From Monoraphidium neglectum (Eukaryota; Chlorophyta; Chlorophyceae; Sphaeropleales; Selenastraceae), in the NCBI RefSeq assembly GCF_000611645.1, contig NW_014013540.1, positions 1 through 39,868 of the forward strand: a DNA stretch of 39,868 nt, read 5' to 3'. The notes beneath the pieces were generated by a model. The model worked only from the letters and a program-made list of their open reading frames with translations, had not been told where the DNA came from and searched no databases. The translations under genes were made by a program, and so were the position numbers. How positions within the stretch are numbered: position 1 is the stretch's first letter; the number at the start of each line of letters is the position of its first letter. Of this stretch, positions 22,299-32,564 are shown piece by piece.

Positions 22299-22990
22299 CA
22301 GCAGGCAAGGGGTGACACAGGCTGTTGTGAAATTGGTGCATGCAAGCCGAAGCGTTGGTAGGTCCCAATGTTTGCAGCTGTAGATGGGAGGGCGTATCAA
22401 AGTGCCTGCCTTTGCCCTATTGCGTCCGCACTTCAATCCGAAACACATAGACCGGCCTTTTGATGACGGGTGGCTGTTGTGAGCGGCGGCGGTTTGTGTA
22501 ATTGTGACATCAGCTCTGTCACGTGCATCATGTAGGCACATACGTTACTGGCAGCTGCGCCTTTCGCCTATGGTAATTACCTGGCCAGGTTGACAATCAC
22601 CGACCACTCCCCACAACCCGTGCGGCATGCAGGGATTGTGCCCAGCCCAGCATGTTGGTGCAGCTCATCAGCCGTGTGTGCATGCCTCATTTTCACGACT
22701 GGTCAAACTGAAAAGAATATCATGTAAGGCTTCCTGCCTGACTGTTTAAACCCAACACCCTCTTTGCCGGCTGGGCGACCAGTTGGGGTTGCAGTCAGCG
22801 CGTGAGGCCATAAATTGACACCCAGACAACTGCGCAGGGCCTTGCAGCTGCTTTAAAGACAGCCTTGACCAACACAAGATATGTATTACGCGCCGCAGCC
22901 CGCTCGCAAATCGGCTCTTTACAGCAGTGGACACGGGGAAGAGAATCGCCACAGCAGCAGTTGCCCGCGTCCACACGCCAGTTGCACAGC
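22299..22990. other. Convergent intergenic region, orphan ALDH exon / F-box C
   Basis: Homologous to the same region in units A and B but about 100 bp longer. TTACA at 22919-22923 is a minus-strand TGTAA about 70 bases past the F-box C stop. TGTAA also occurs on the plus strand at 22497-22501. No gene is supported. Confidence 0.6.
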
Positions 22991-24807
22991 TCATGAACTG
23001 TACGCGTATGTGCACTGCCATGATGTGCTGAAGTCATTGGGCGGGGGAAAATATTGCTCATTGACCGTAATGCTTTGGATGCTCAACCCCTTCCCTGCCT
23101 GCTCGTTGAGCAGCCAAGCAAAGTCAGGGGCGTCAGCTGCTGGTGGCACAGACTGCAGCCACAGGGTGCGGAGGGGCGCCTTCAAGCGCGACACGAATAT
23201 GCACAGCTGCTCTGCAGTCCATTCTGTGCGGCTGAGTTGCAGACATGTCACGCCCCGCAGGCCCTCGGCAAAGTTGACCAGGCTCGCAACGTCCTTGCGG
23301 CCCCCAGGGACATCCAGAACCAGCCTCTTCAGCTTGGGCATGGAGGCGAGTGCAGGTGTCACAACCCCCAAATCGACGCCTGCGCTCTCTTTGCCATCGC
23401 CCCAGTCCACTTCTGGGTCGCCACGAACAGGGAAATCATGAGATAAGGCCAACTTCACCTGGAGGGACTCGAGCCCAGTGACTTTGGCCAGCCGGGCCAG
23501 ATCCTCAACCACCGCGTCGCACGCAAGCTCCGCCAGGCGGGGCGCAGCCGCAAGGGCCTCCCATTCGTGAAGCGACAGGGGCGTGAAATCTGAAGCAGCT
23601 GGAATGAAATTCAAAGCAGCAGCGCCGAAGACAAGGTGCGACAGGCGGGTGAGGCCGGAGAGTGTCGCGGTGCGACTCTGGACCCGCAACGCGTCGTCAT
23701 TAAAGGTCAACACCAATTCTTCCACAACAGGGACCAGCGACCGCAGGCACAGGCGGCGGAAGCCCCTGGGACAGGATGTGAACATTGCGCGGACCACTTT
23801 TGGGAACGCCGCGGGGGCGTGCGTCCCCCAGTCACCCACCGGCTCTGCTACCAGCAGCGTGAGGTGGGGCAGGCCCAGGGCGAGACGCTCCGCCCAGCCC
23901 CCGGCGGGCAGGTAGACGCCCCGGAGCTCGTACAGGTGCGGCCAAGGCAGCCCCAGATCACAGCCTAGTGGCGGCCAACACTGGCACTCTAACCCGGCAA
24001 ACTCCAGCGACGTCAGGCGAGCGCACGGCAACGTGGCGAGATGGTGCGCTTCATCAAAAGGGCTTATCAAGAGCGAGCGCAGGCATGGCAGGCTGCCAAT
24101 GACGCGTGCACAGTGCTCATCACAGTCTGGGTACATGCGGATCTTGAGGGTGTTGATGCGCGGCACCATTGCCGGCAGGGTGGCCAGCGCGGCGAGTGCG
24201 TCCTCAATGTCAGTCTGGCTGTCTGTGCCGAGGTTCAGTTGCAGCGTGGTAATGCCAGGCACATGCCTCAACACCGAAGCAAGGTCGCTCGGACCGCCGA
24301 AGTCGCAATCGTAAGCGTCCAACTCCCCGAGCGCGGCCAGCACTGCGCATGCCGCTTCTCGGCGTGGGCCGGGCTGCTCCGCGACCGCAAAGCACTTGCG
24401 CAGCCGGCTGTGAAAACCCGAACCCGGCAGGTCATCCAGCTTCAGGCGCGCGAGCAGTGGGAACCTGGAGAAGTCGGGGGCGCCTCGCCAGGACTTGATG
24501 TTGCCGGGCAGCGTCAAGACTGAGGTGTTCATCTCCAGCCGCGAGGCGCGGTCAAACAGCCTGGCCGCCTGCCGGGCGTTGCGCAGGTCCTGCAGCAGCA
24601 TCAATGAGGCAGCAGCGTGAGAAATTTGGGTCGAAGAAGGCAACACATTTGGCCAGGCAGGATGGAACGTTGGATTTGGGAAGGGCTGCGCCTCACAGCG
24701 CTGCACTGCATTGCGCAGCGCCGACGACTGTGCCGCACCTTTGGCTCGAGCCACTGCAGCACCCGGCCAACAAGCTGCTGCTGCTCGAGGCATTCGATTG
24801 ACACCAT
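22991..24807 (-). CDS. F-box / leucine-rich-repeat protein, copy C
   Basis: Exon 1 is 24807-24739 (MVSIECLEQQQLVGRVLQWL then EPK). It is joined in phase 0 to 24589-22991 (starting DLRNARQAARLF), giving 555 residues. The F-box spans about 6-45. Irregular LRRs follow, such as SLPCLRSLLISPF, ARLTSLEFAG, LPHLTLLVAEP and MPKLKRLVLDVPGG. The C-terminus ends SWQCTYAYSS, longer than copies A and B. It is divergent from the intact TTC1 with a 362-bp shared promoter. Predicted role is an SCF receptor; the partner Skp1 and the substrate are not encoded nearby. Confidence 0.85.
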
Positions 24808-25169
24808 CTCTTCTGCAGCGTGAATGGGGGTTGTTCAGCGGTGAGATTCACTGTGCCTGGAGAAGCTGCGGCCGGGCAATGAAGCGGCATGCTGCTGCAG
24901 TGCGGCGCGTGCAGTGCGCCTGCCATGAGCCTAACGTGGGTTATCCGCCCACCTGGCCAGCTTCGAAGGACGGCGGCCGACGACGAGCGAGGGCAGATCT
25001 AACACGGATCACCGCCAGATCACGACGGTGCGTAGACAGGTGTGTAGACCAACGGGCCCTGTCAAGCGCAGCGCAGCATACGGCGGTAAAGTGAAGTAAT
25101 AGAAAATACACAAAACCGTTTATCACGCAGCGGCACCGTCCTCCCAGTTCATATACCACTCTTTCAACC
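24808..25169. promoter_or_regulatory. Divergent promoter region, F-box C / TTC1
   Basis: This 362-bp region separates two divergent start codons of apparently intact genes, so it should drive both. It carries GTGGG-N7-CCCAC (24936-24952) followed by CTGGCCAGCT, the element shared with units A and B. Confidence 0.55.
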
Positions 25170-27048
25170 ATGCGCCGTGGGCGAGATCAGCCGACCTGCG
25201 TGATCGAGGACATTACAGAGCAGCAGGAAGAGCCCCAATACGTGTGCGGTGGCGCAGCAGCAGCAAGCAGGTCAGGAGACGGGTCTCCCGCCAACGCAGC
25301 AAGCAGCGAGCGAGGAGCTGAGTCGGCGTCACGACACCAGGAGGAGACTGTAGTTGAGCTGCACGATGCGGTGGTTGAACAGCAGAACGATCAAGAGTCT
25401 GAGGGCCACAGCGAGAGGCAAGAGCAAGAGCAGGAACAGCAGCTGCCCTCGGGCACGCATTCAGTGACCAGCAGGTCACAGCAGCAGGAGCAGCAACAGG
25501 AGCAGCAGCCGGAGCAGGAGCAGCAGCAGGAGCAGCAGCAGGAGCAGGAGCAGCAGCCAGACAAGCAGCCACAAGGGCCAGAGCAGCAGCAGCAGCTCCA
25601 GCAGCCGTGGGCACCCAGCTGCGAAGAGGAGCGACGGCAGCTGGATCTCGCCGAGGCGCTGAAGCGCGAGGGCAATGACCTGTTCGGGCAGCAGCGGTAC
25701 GACGAGGCGTTGGCAAAATACCAGGAGGTGAACCCCTATCACGCATGCTCTGCAAACAGCCATTTACACAGCACGCTGCATCGCGTGCGCCGCACGCGGG
25801 AGCACCACCCGCAGCCGCCCCGTGCCACGCCGGGCTACCCTGGCGCGGGCGGACCGGCGCCGGCAGGCGGCGCAAGGGCGACGATGTTATTACGACGCCC
25901 GGGGAAACCAATCTCTGCTGTCAGGCTGAGGGCAACCTGCGCTCATGCTGGCCCCACCACCTGCTGCATGCTCTCACTCAGGCACTCGACGCCGCCCCGG
26001 AGCAAGCGCCCCAGCGCTCCGTATACTATGCCAACATGGCGGCCTGCTGCCTCAAGCTCGACCAGCCGCAGCTGGCGGCGGAGCACTGCTCCTGCGCGCT
26101 GCGCATTGACGGCGGGTGGGCGCGCGTGGGGCGCGACGGGGCGCGGCAGAGGGCGGCGGAAGGGTGGTCAGGGCAGGGACTGCCAGCGGCGGTCGCGGGC
26201 GCTTGGGGGCCTGCTGCGGGTGCAGCAGGTCCCGACGCTGATGCCTGAGCTTTGTCTACTGCATATGTACGGATGAGGGGCTGCTGTCCTGAATTCCTGC
26301 CGGCATGACCCTGAACCCCTTGTCTCCTGGCCAGCTCCGCTGCACTTGCAAAACGCCACCCATCTGCCCGTCCCCTCCTCGCTTCCCCTCCCCCCAGCTA
26401 CATCAAGGCGCTGATGCGGCGCTCCATGGCCTTTGAGCAGCTGGACGACCTTGACCACGCCCTGGCTGACGTGAAGCAGGTGGGCGCGATCTGGGCAGCA
26501 GCTGGGAGGGGTGGGACCTGGCAGCAGCCATACTGGACCGCAGTGGCTCGCAAGTGCCAGCCTTGCGCAGCCAAGCTGGAGGTGAAGCCCATCGCATCAG
26601 TGCCTAAGTTGTGGCTGACCTCAAGTCGCCAAGAGACCTGCTGAAAGTGTACTGTAAAGGCGCATCGAGTGTCCACATCCATCTGTGCCGCGTGCGTCAA
26701 CCTTTGAAGGCGTTGAAGGCCTTAAAGGCTTTGAAGGCAGCCGGCGCCCCTGTTCCCGGCCCGACATGCTGTGTGTCTCTGCTGCCCCTCCCCAAAACCC
26801 CGCTCATGCCCATCTCCGTGCTCCCCCAGGTCCTGGAGCTCGACCCCTCCAACCGCCCCGCCGCCGCAGCTGCGGCGCGCCTGCAGCCCATCGTGGCGGA
26901 GCGCCAGGAGAAGCTCAAGGACGAGATGCTGGGCAAGCTCAAAGATCTGGGCAACACCATCCTCGGAAAGTTCGGCCTCAGCCTGGACAACTTCAAGGCG
27001 GAGCAGGACCCCGCCACGGGCGGCTACAGTATCAAGTTCTCGCAGTGA
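25170..27048 (+). CDS. TTC1: TPR adaptor protein TTC1 (intact copy)
   Basis: Exons 25170-25727, 25982-26115, 26398-26479 and 26830-27048 join in phase to give 330 residues. The N-terminus is acidic and contains a Gln/Glu-rich low-complexity stretch (about residues 85-155). Three TPR-like repeats follow: AEALKREGNDLFGQQRYDEA, SVYYANMAACCLKLDQPQ and YIKALMRRSMAFEQLDD. The C-terminus, KLKDEMLGKLKDLGNTILGK through YSIKFSQ, closely matches animal TTC1 (EEMLGKLKDLGN...), which makes the assignment firm. TTC1 proteins are cytosolic TPR adaptors; a chaperone-linked role is family knowledge, not shown here. ATG 25170 is preceded by ACC. No TGTAA signal was found within about 300 bases after the stop. 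Confidence 0.9.
25420..25610 (+). repeat. CAG/GAG repeat coding Gln/Glu-rich tract of TTC1
   Basis: In-frame imperfect GAGCAG and CAGCAG repeats encode the low-complexity segment before the TPRs. The unit B pseudogene has its own diverged CAG tract at about 20805-20910. Confidence 0.85.
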
Positions 27049-27728
27049 AGCCTGCGGTGTGAAGTTCGCGCTGTTGACTCGGGGATGGCTGGGCGCGGTA
27101 GGATGTGCCACACAGAGGCGTGCGTTGGCAAACGCACAGGGCAAGGGTCTAAATGTTGCCGAGACCCGTACTGGTCCACGCAGGGATGTGCACGCAGGGC
27201 AGTTGTGTCACATGTTCCCAATTGGTTTTGCAGGTAGTCCTGGCAGCTTGCGTTTCACGTTGATGCAGACCAACTGGATGCTGCTGACTCAGCTCGATTG
27301 AAGGAGAGTGTGTTGTGCGGAAGCATTCCATGACAGAATGGACGTGTGTGCATGTCCTTCGCCTACATTTACACGAGGGATGTCACATAGTAATACCAGA
27401 GCGGCGGCCTTGGACCCGGCCATAAGCTTGCTCAACAGAAGAAGGCGCAGCAGCAGATGCATGGCGGGGCAGCTGGGGCCAAGCCTGGCAGTGAGGCAGT
27501 GGCCTGCGAAGGGACAAGCGCCAACAGCAGCAACCTAGAGATGCAGCAAATTGCGGACATCTACATACCAGAGGTGCAGCATGGTGCCGAGCAGCATTAG
27601 GCCTGGGCGTCTGCGCCAAAATCTTCAAGTTCAAACTATCCCACGGGCAAATGTGCCGCTCAATCCCCCCCTGTGCATACCTCCAAGAAAGGGATGGCCA
27701 AAAGAGCCCTGCACACAATCAAAGGATG
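27049..27728. other. Convergent intergenic region, TTC1 / DUF2993 gene
   Basis: Shared 3' flanks with no supported gene. The minus-strand open frame across 27383-27718 has no recognisable motif. TTACA at 27369-27373 could be a distant poly(A) signal for the minus-strand DUF2993 gene. The array homology ends here: unlike units A and B, the sequence after this TTC1 stop lacks the GATGCAG(C/T)AGCTGATTGC tail. Confidence 0.5.
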
Positions 27729-29860
27729 TCAAAACTGCATGTTAAGGGGCGGGAAGGACCGGATCCGCACCCGCATGCAGATGTCCAGCACGTCCCCCTC
27801 ATTCACCACACCCGCTTTGTCGCTACTGCTGCTGCCACGGTACCCGCCGCCGGCGGCCGCGCTGCCGCCGCGCCAGGGCCTCAGGGAGAGCACCGGCCGG
27901 GTCACCTCGATCCCATCCAGATCCAAAGCCATGTTGGTGAAGAAGTCCGCGATGCCCGCCGCGACCCTGCCCGCCGCCGCCGCGTCGGGCGCCCCGCCGC
28001 CCCGCGGCACGTGCTGCGCGCCGACCCGCAGCTTCTTCGGGGCCGCGGCACCGTCGCCGGTAGTGGCGGTGGCTGCTGCTGCGTGGTGCCTGTGGCCGCC
28101 TGGCTGCATGAGCACGCGGTAGCGCTCGCCGTCGGCGGCCCAGACGCCCTCGAAGCGCACCTCGCCGCCGCCAGAGGGGTGGTGGACGATCGAGACCGAG
28201 TCAGGGTCGAAGGCAAAGGCGTGGCCCTGCAAGGGGAAATTTTTTAGGTCTTTGCATATCACACGGGTGGGCGGCATTGCGAGGGGGAGTAGCAACCGGG
28301 TGCAGCGCCAGCGCCAGCTGCCCGGAAGCAAACCGTTGGGCGAATGCAGCAGCGCCGCAATTGAGCGCAGCAGGAATGTGGCTGGCCCGAAATCCGGTGA
28401 GAGCGCTCTTACCTGAACGGCCGTCGCGGCGGCACGCAGGAAGAGGGGGTGCTGCGTAAAAGCGCCCAGGTCGCGTGCGTTGAGCGTAATGGTCGTGTGG
28501 CCCTGCAATTAGTGGTGCGTTGTATTTGTGAGAACTGTGTTCGGAACGCCTCAGGGCCGCTCCACAATGAGGAGGACAGCCAGGCGCAGCAAGAATCAGC
28601 GCCATCAGACGGCGTCGCCAGTCTGGAGGGAGGAGACACCTTCCCACCGCTGCTTTTGTGCCATGGCCTCTGAGGCTGCGCTGCAACCCCAGACCCCTAC
28701 CTTTGGTGGTGACCCCTTGATGGCCACCTTCCGCTGCATGACTAAGACACCGTAGTCAACGTGCAGGCCGCTGATGTCAACCTGATGTCACCGGCAGGGT
28801 GTGGGGTGTGGGGGCTGTGAAAACAAACGAGCTTCGACTCATCTCATCTGCTCTCATCGTGCACGAGAGATTGTGCATAGAAGATTCTGGATGAAGGATA
28901 GGGAAAGGAATGCACGGACAGAAGCAACGATACAACTCTTCACGCCTGCTTTCCAGGCGCTGCATAGAGCCACCGCAAAGAGGCACTGCGTACCTCCAGG
29001 CGCCGCGCGGTCATGCCGAGCGGCGTGCGCCACCCCTCTCCAATGATGCCCATCGACCTGAAGCGTCCCTCCAGCACACCCATCGCATCACAGTCGACCT
29101 GTGCAAATCATAGCAAACAAGGAGAATGACTTGGGAACTATTAGAAGGGCAGGCGAAGAACGAGGAGTCAAGGCGGCACGGGGATCAAGGGGACACGTGG
29201 GGTCGCTGACTTTGGGGTTGTGTTTGGGCCGAGAAATTGTCCATTGCCCGTGCCTGCGCCCGCTGGCCGCCGCTGATGAAATCGCATGTGTCTGCAGGCC
29301 GTGCATACAGCAGCTGATTTTGAGCCCAGATGAAGCGGCTTGGCTTGAGCCAAGCAGCAGCCATTGCGCCAACTCGAAATTTTGACTTCGAGAGGTAGGC
29401 AGCCACCGCTCGGCCCCTGCGGCTGCACCTCTGCGCGGATGCTGTCGTACTCCTTGAGCCGCGCGCGCAGCGACATCGCTACCGCCGCCTGCATAATCTC
29501 CGCCGTCGCATCCTGGTTGAGAGGCGTCCACCACCAAGCATGAGGGTGTCGGCATGACAAGGAGTCAAAAGCGCAGGCAGGTGCGCGGTGTTGCGTCAGC
29601 AGCCAGCAAACAGTTCCGCTCACCGCATAATCCAACATTCATTTTGCCAGTAGCATTGCCCGGTCAGGGCACCCAGCACTCACCTTGGCTGTCAAAGTGC
29701 TCGTGGATGCAGCAGCAGTGCGTACGCTGCTGCGTTGCGGCAGGGCCAAGCGGCAAGATGGCCGCCTCATGCGGTCGCATGCTGGGCGCATGCTTGAGCT
29801 CTTTTGAAATCCGAGCCCATGGATTGGCATCGTGTCCAATGGGCGCTGGCCGATCTTCAA
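27729..29860 (-). CDS. DUF2993 (LmeA-like) protein, probably plastid-targeted
   Basis: Six exons on the minus strand: 29860-29684, 29512-29429, 29098-28994, 28781-28701, 28502-28413 and 28226-27729. All junctions are phase 0 with GT/AG borders, giving 344 residues. The leader (for example RPSCRLALPQRSSVRTAAAS) is basic, Ser/Ala-rich and non-acidic, like a chloroplast transit peptide. An ATG at 29791 is an alternative start. The mature part begins DATAEIMQAAVAMSLRARLK, then GRFRSMGIIGEGWRTPLGMT, DISGLHVDYGVLV, KGHTTITLNARDLGAF and a C-terminal IRSFPPLNMQF. This order resembles the cyanobacterial and bacterial DUF2993 family, whose LmeA member binds phospholipid. A His/Ala/Gly-rich insert lies around residues 225-265. 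Function in algae is unknown. Confidence 0.75.
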
Positions 29861-30716
29861 GTCACCGAGCTGTTTAGAACGCGGTCAGCGTCTTTGCTGA
29901 CGATGAGACGCTATATGGGTGTTCATTACAAGTATTATCGAGGGGTACCGGTGGCATGGGTATGGGCGGGATACCCCAATCGCTTTGAGCACACTGCTGC
30001 CTGCCACGTTTGCCGTGTGCGGTGTCTACGGTGGTGACCACTCTGCCCCTCGGTAATCGAACCCTCGTCAGTGCATGCATGATACGATACGACGATTTTT
30101 GCATATTACAAGTCATTAAAAGTCATCAATCAACGACCCCCAAACTCGATTGCATCTGGGCGCAACTCGGCACTGTGAGGTCACCCGCGTGCACTTCAGT
30201 AGCGTTGATGTCGCATGCAGCGCGTGTGGTGCGTGGTGACCCTGGCCAGAGGTGACTCCAGCTGTGAGCACGCTTGTATGCAGCACTCTAGGCCGCCTGC
30301 AAGCCCGGTTAGATTATGCGCCAGCTTCACCAAGCTGTCCGTCCTGACTTGCGCAAGGGTCAACTGGGGACCGACTTGCCCCGGGCATATGCGACCGCTG
30401 CCGCTGCCGCCAAGATGTTTGGGCTTGTCTGTAGCTGCGACGTGCACGAATCAGAAGGCGCTGCCAGGCAGATTGCGCCGGCCGCGCCTAACCTCCGCCG
30501 CCAGCAGCTGGGGCGCACCATCACCTCACCCCCGCGCTTCTTCAAAGTCCCCATGTCCCCAATCAATTTTACTACAATGAGTCAATTGTACATGGTACTG
30601 CAGCGCTTGCAAAAAGGCTCAGGTCACTTAGCAACAATCAGTATGGCAAAGTCAAGCTCGCGAACGTCAGTGACCCGTACAGCAGCTGCAGCTGGATAGC
30701 AGCTGTGCTGCAGGCG
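29861..30716. other. Intergenic region without a supported gene
   Basis: It lies between the start of the DUF2993 gene and the stop of the DUF1279 gene, so it should hold the promoter of the former and the 3' UTR of the latter. An open frame at 30316-30699 (+) has no family motif. TTACA (minus-strand TGTAA) occurs near 30106 but is far from the stop. Confidence 0.5.
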
Positions 30717-32353
30717 TCACTTGACAGGCGGGAAGCCGCCCAGCAGGTACAGCGAGCCAAAGAGAGTGGTTGTTGTGACGACGGCCATGCAGAAGAGGAA
30801 CACGCCAAAGGCGGCGCCCTTGGACACGTTGAGGCGTTCTCCGATGGCCGTTATGGCGCGGTCAAAGGCGGGTGCCAGCGCGAGCGCCAGCGAGAGCCGC
30901 AGGGGCCTGGAAGAGGGACGGGGAGCGCACGGAGCATGTGTTGTGCCTGGGCCATCGGCCACAATTCTGGTGACGTCAGGGCCCGCCATTAAGTCGTGGG
31001 GCGGCAGATTACTTGCCAGCCAGGCACGAGACATGGCAGATGCTTTTGCCGAGCGACTAAAAACTAAATGGCTGGCCTACAACTCGCACCTGGCAAAGTT
31101 CTGCAGGGCCCAGAATCCTGCGGGTATGAGCAGTTGGCATTTCGGAGGCAGCAGACAAATCAAACAGGCGGGCCCGGTGGGCTGGGATGTGAACGGCCTT
31201 TCAGGGTTCAGGAGGCACCTGGCAGGCGCCGGCAGCTGCGCACTCGGGACTGCTTGCCGCCCAGCCCGTATGAATTTCCTGCAAAGTGGCGTCCGAGCTA
31301 TTCCTGCACCCCGCATATTTTGCTGTCACAGGGTTTTGTTCAACTCTGGTCAAAGGCATCGTTTGACTCCTCACCCGCATAGAAGGCCAGGAAAGCAGGC
31401 CACTGGCCGGGGGCCATTGGGCTGACACCGTAGCGCTTCACAAACGCAAGCCACGCCATGCCGAGCGCAAACCCCTGCATCACATCGTTTGCCGATTGAG
31501 AGGTGGGAACGCGTGCTGCTTGCGTGTTGCCTCAAACGCCAACGAGCCACGTGGCTGCTGTGAGCACTTCGACCTTGCAGCCGTGCGCAGTGCGCAGTGT
31601 GCACAATAACGCGCCCGCATCCGTGGTGATCGCAGCACCTTGCGCGCCCCTTGCGCCTACCGGCCTCTCACATAGTTCAGGTTTGATATGAAACCGTAGG
31701 ATGCGAAAGCGCCCATGCCCAGGGCCTTGAGCCGCTCCTTATCCAGGCCGTCTCCTGACAGTGTAGAGGTGTGTGTATTGCGCACGCAGCACGGTGTGAT
31801 TGGGTGTTTGTGCACGAGCGAGGATACAAGGGCTGCTGCAGGGCGTGGCACTGAGCATAATGGATTGGCAGTGGCGCCTGGGCAGCGGCGGGGCCGGCGT
31901 GTGAGGCTCTTGACGGACAGCTGCACCACCTCCAAGAGCGCGCGCCTCCAGACAAGTGCAACGGCTGGTCTTGACTGCAGCCTGCGTCCGAGCAGCTGCA
32001 CCCAGCACAGCAGCAGGGCCAGAAAGCCGTGCACATGATACGTGCATGCCCGCACGGATGCTTGTGCGTCCGTGCTCCTGCGTATGCTGAGGCTGACCCG
32101 CCCTGCTCTGGTTGGCCAGACCCTTACCCAGAAAGAACCGCTTGATTCGCTGCAGCAGCGTCGGCGGGGTCTCTGGGGGCACCTCTGCGGCACCAGCACT
32201 AGCATCCGTCGCATGTCGCTGTGTCAGCGGGATGCGCCTGCTGCTCGGGGCAAGCCCCGCACCGGGCCCAGGCATAGCAACGCGCGGCGCCGTGGAGCCG
32301 CGTGCGTTGCCCATGCGCAGCCGCAGGCCGCGCGCGCCAAGGGATGAGTGCAT
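30717..32353 (-). CDS. DUF1279 membrane protein, probably plastid-targeted
   Basis: Supported exons on the minus strand are 32353-32128, 31754-31672, 31474-31375 and 30906-30717. The N-terminus is rich in Arg, Ser and Ala (transit-like). It is followed by LLQRIKRFFLG, ERLKALGMGAFASYGFISNL, a hydrophobic segment GFALGMAWLAFVKRYG, MAPGQWPAFLAFYAG, then PLRLSLALALAPAFDRAI and a second hydrophobic segment ending GGFPPVK. This order is that of plant DUF1279 (FAM210-like) proteins. The third supported exon ends in phase 1, but the last needs phase 2. One short exon (about nine residues between FYAG and PLRL in homologues) must lie in 30907-31374. A WLASNL-coding stretch near 31000-31025 is a candidate without clean splice sites. 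The gene is divergent from DEG5. Confidence 0.75.
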
Positions 32354-32564
32354 GATGTGTTATATGCCGCGAATGAATGCCAATGAGCGAACGCTGGAGT
32401 GGGGTGGTGGAGCACGAGCTGTCGTAGTGACGGGTGATCCCCGGTGATCAAAGACTTTTGTATCGAAAGGATGCACCTTCAACTATCACCGTTTGTGAAC
32501 AGTGTGAAGTGAGCTGCCTGTAATCCTCTTCTTTTGTCCAGGCACTGTGATCGCAATTGGCGCC
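32354..32564. promoter_or_regulatory. Short divergent promoter, DUF1279 gene / DEG5
   Basis: Only 211 bp separate the two start codons, including both 5' UTRs, so the genes probably share a bidirectional promoter. Both products look plastid-directed, which makes co-expression plausible. A GTGATCCCCGGTGATC direct repeat (32433-32448 region) is the only visible local structure. Confidence 0.5.

Noticed and set aside
27383..27718. 111-codon open frame on the minus strand
   Set aside because: It has no family features and lies between two convergent gene ends.
30316..30699. 127-codon open frame on the plus strand
   Set aside because: It has no recognisable motif or splice context, and it lies in the 3' flank of the minus-strand DUF1279 gene.
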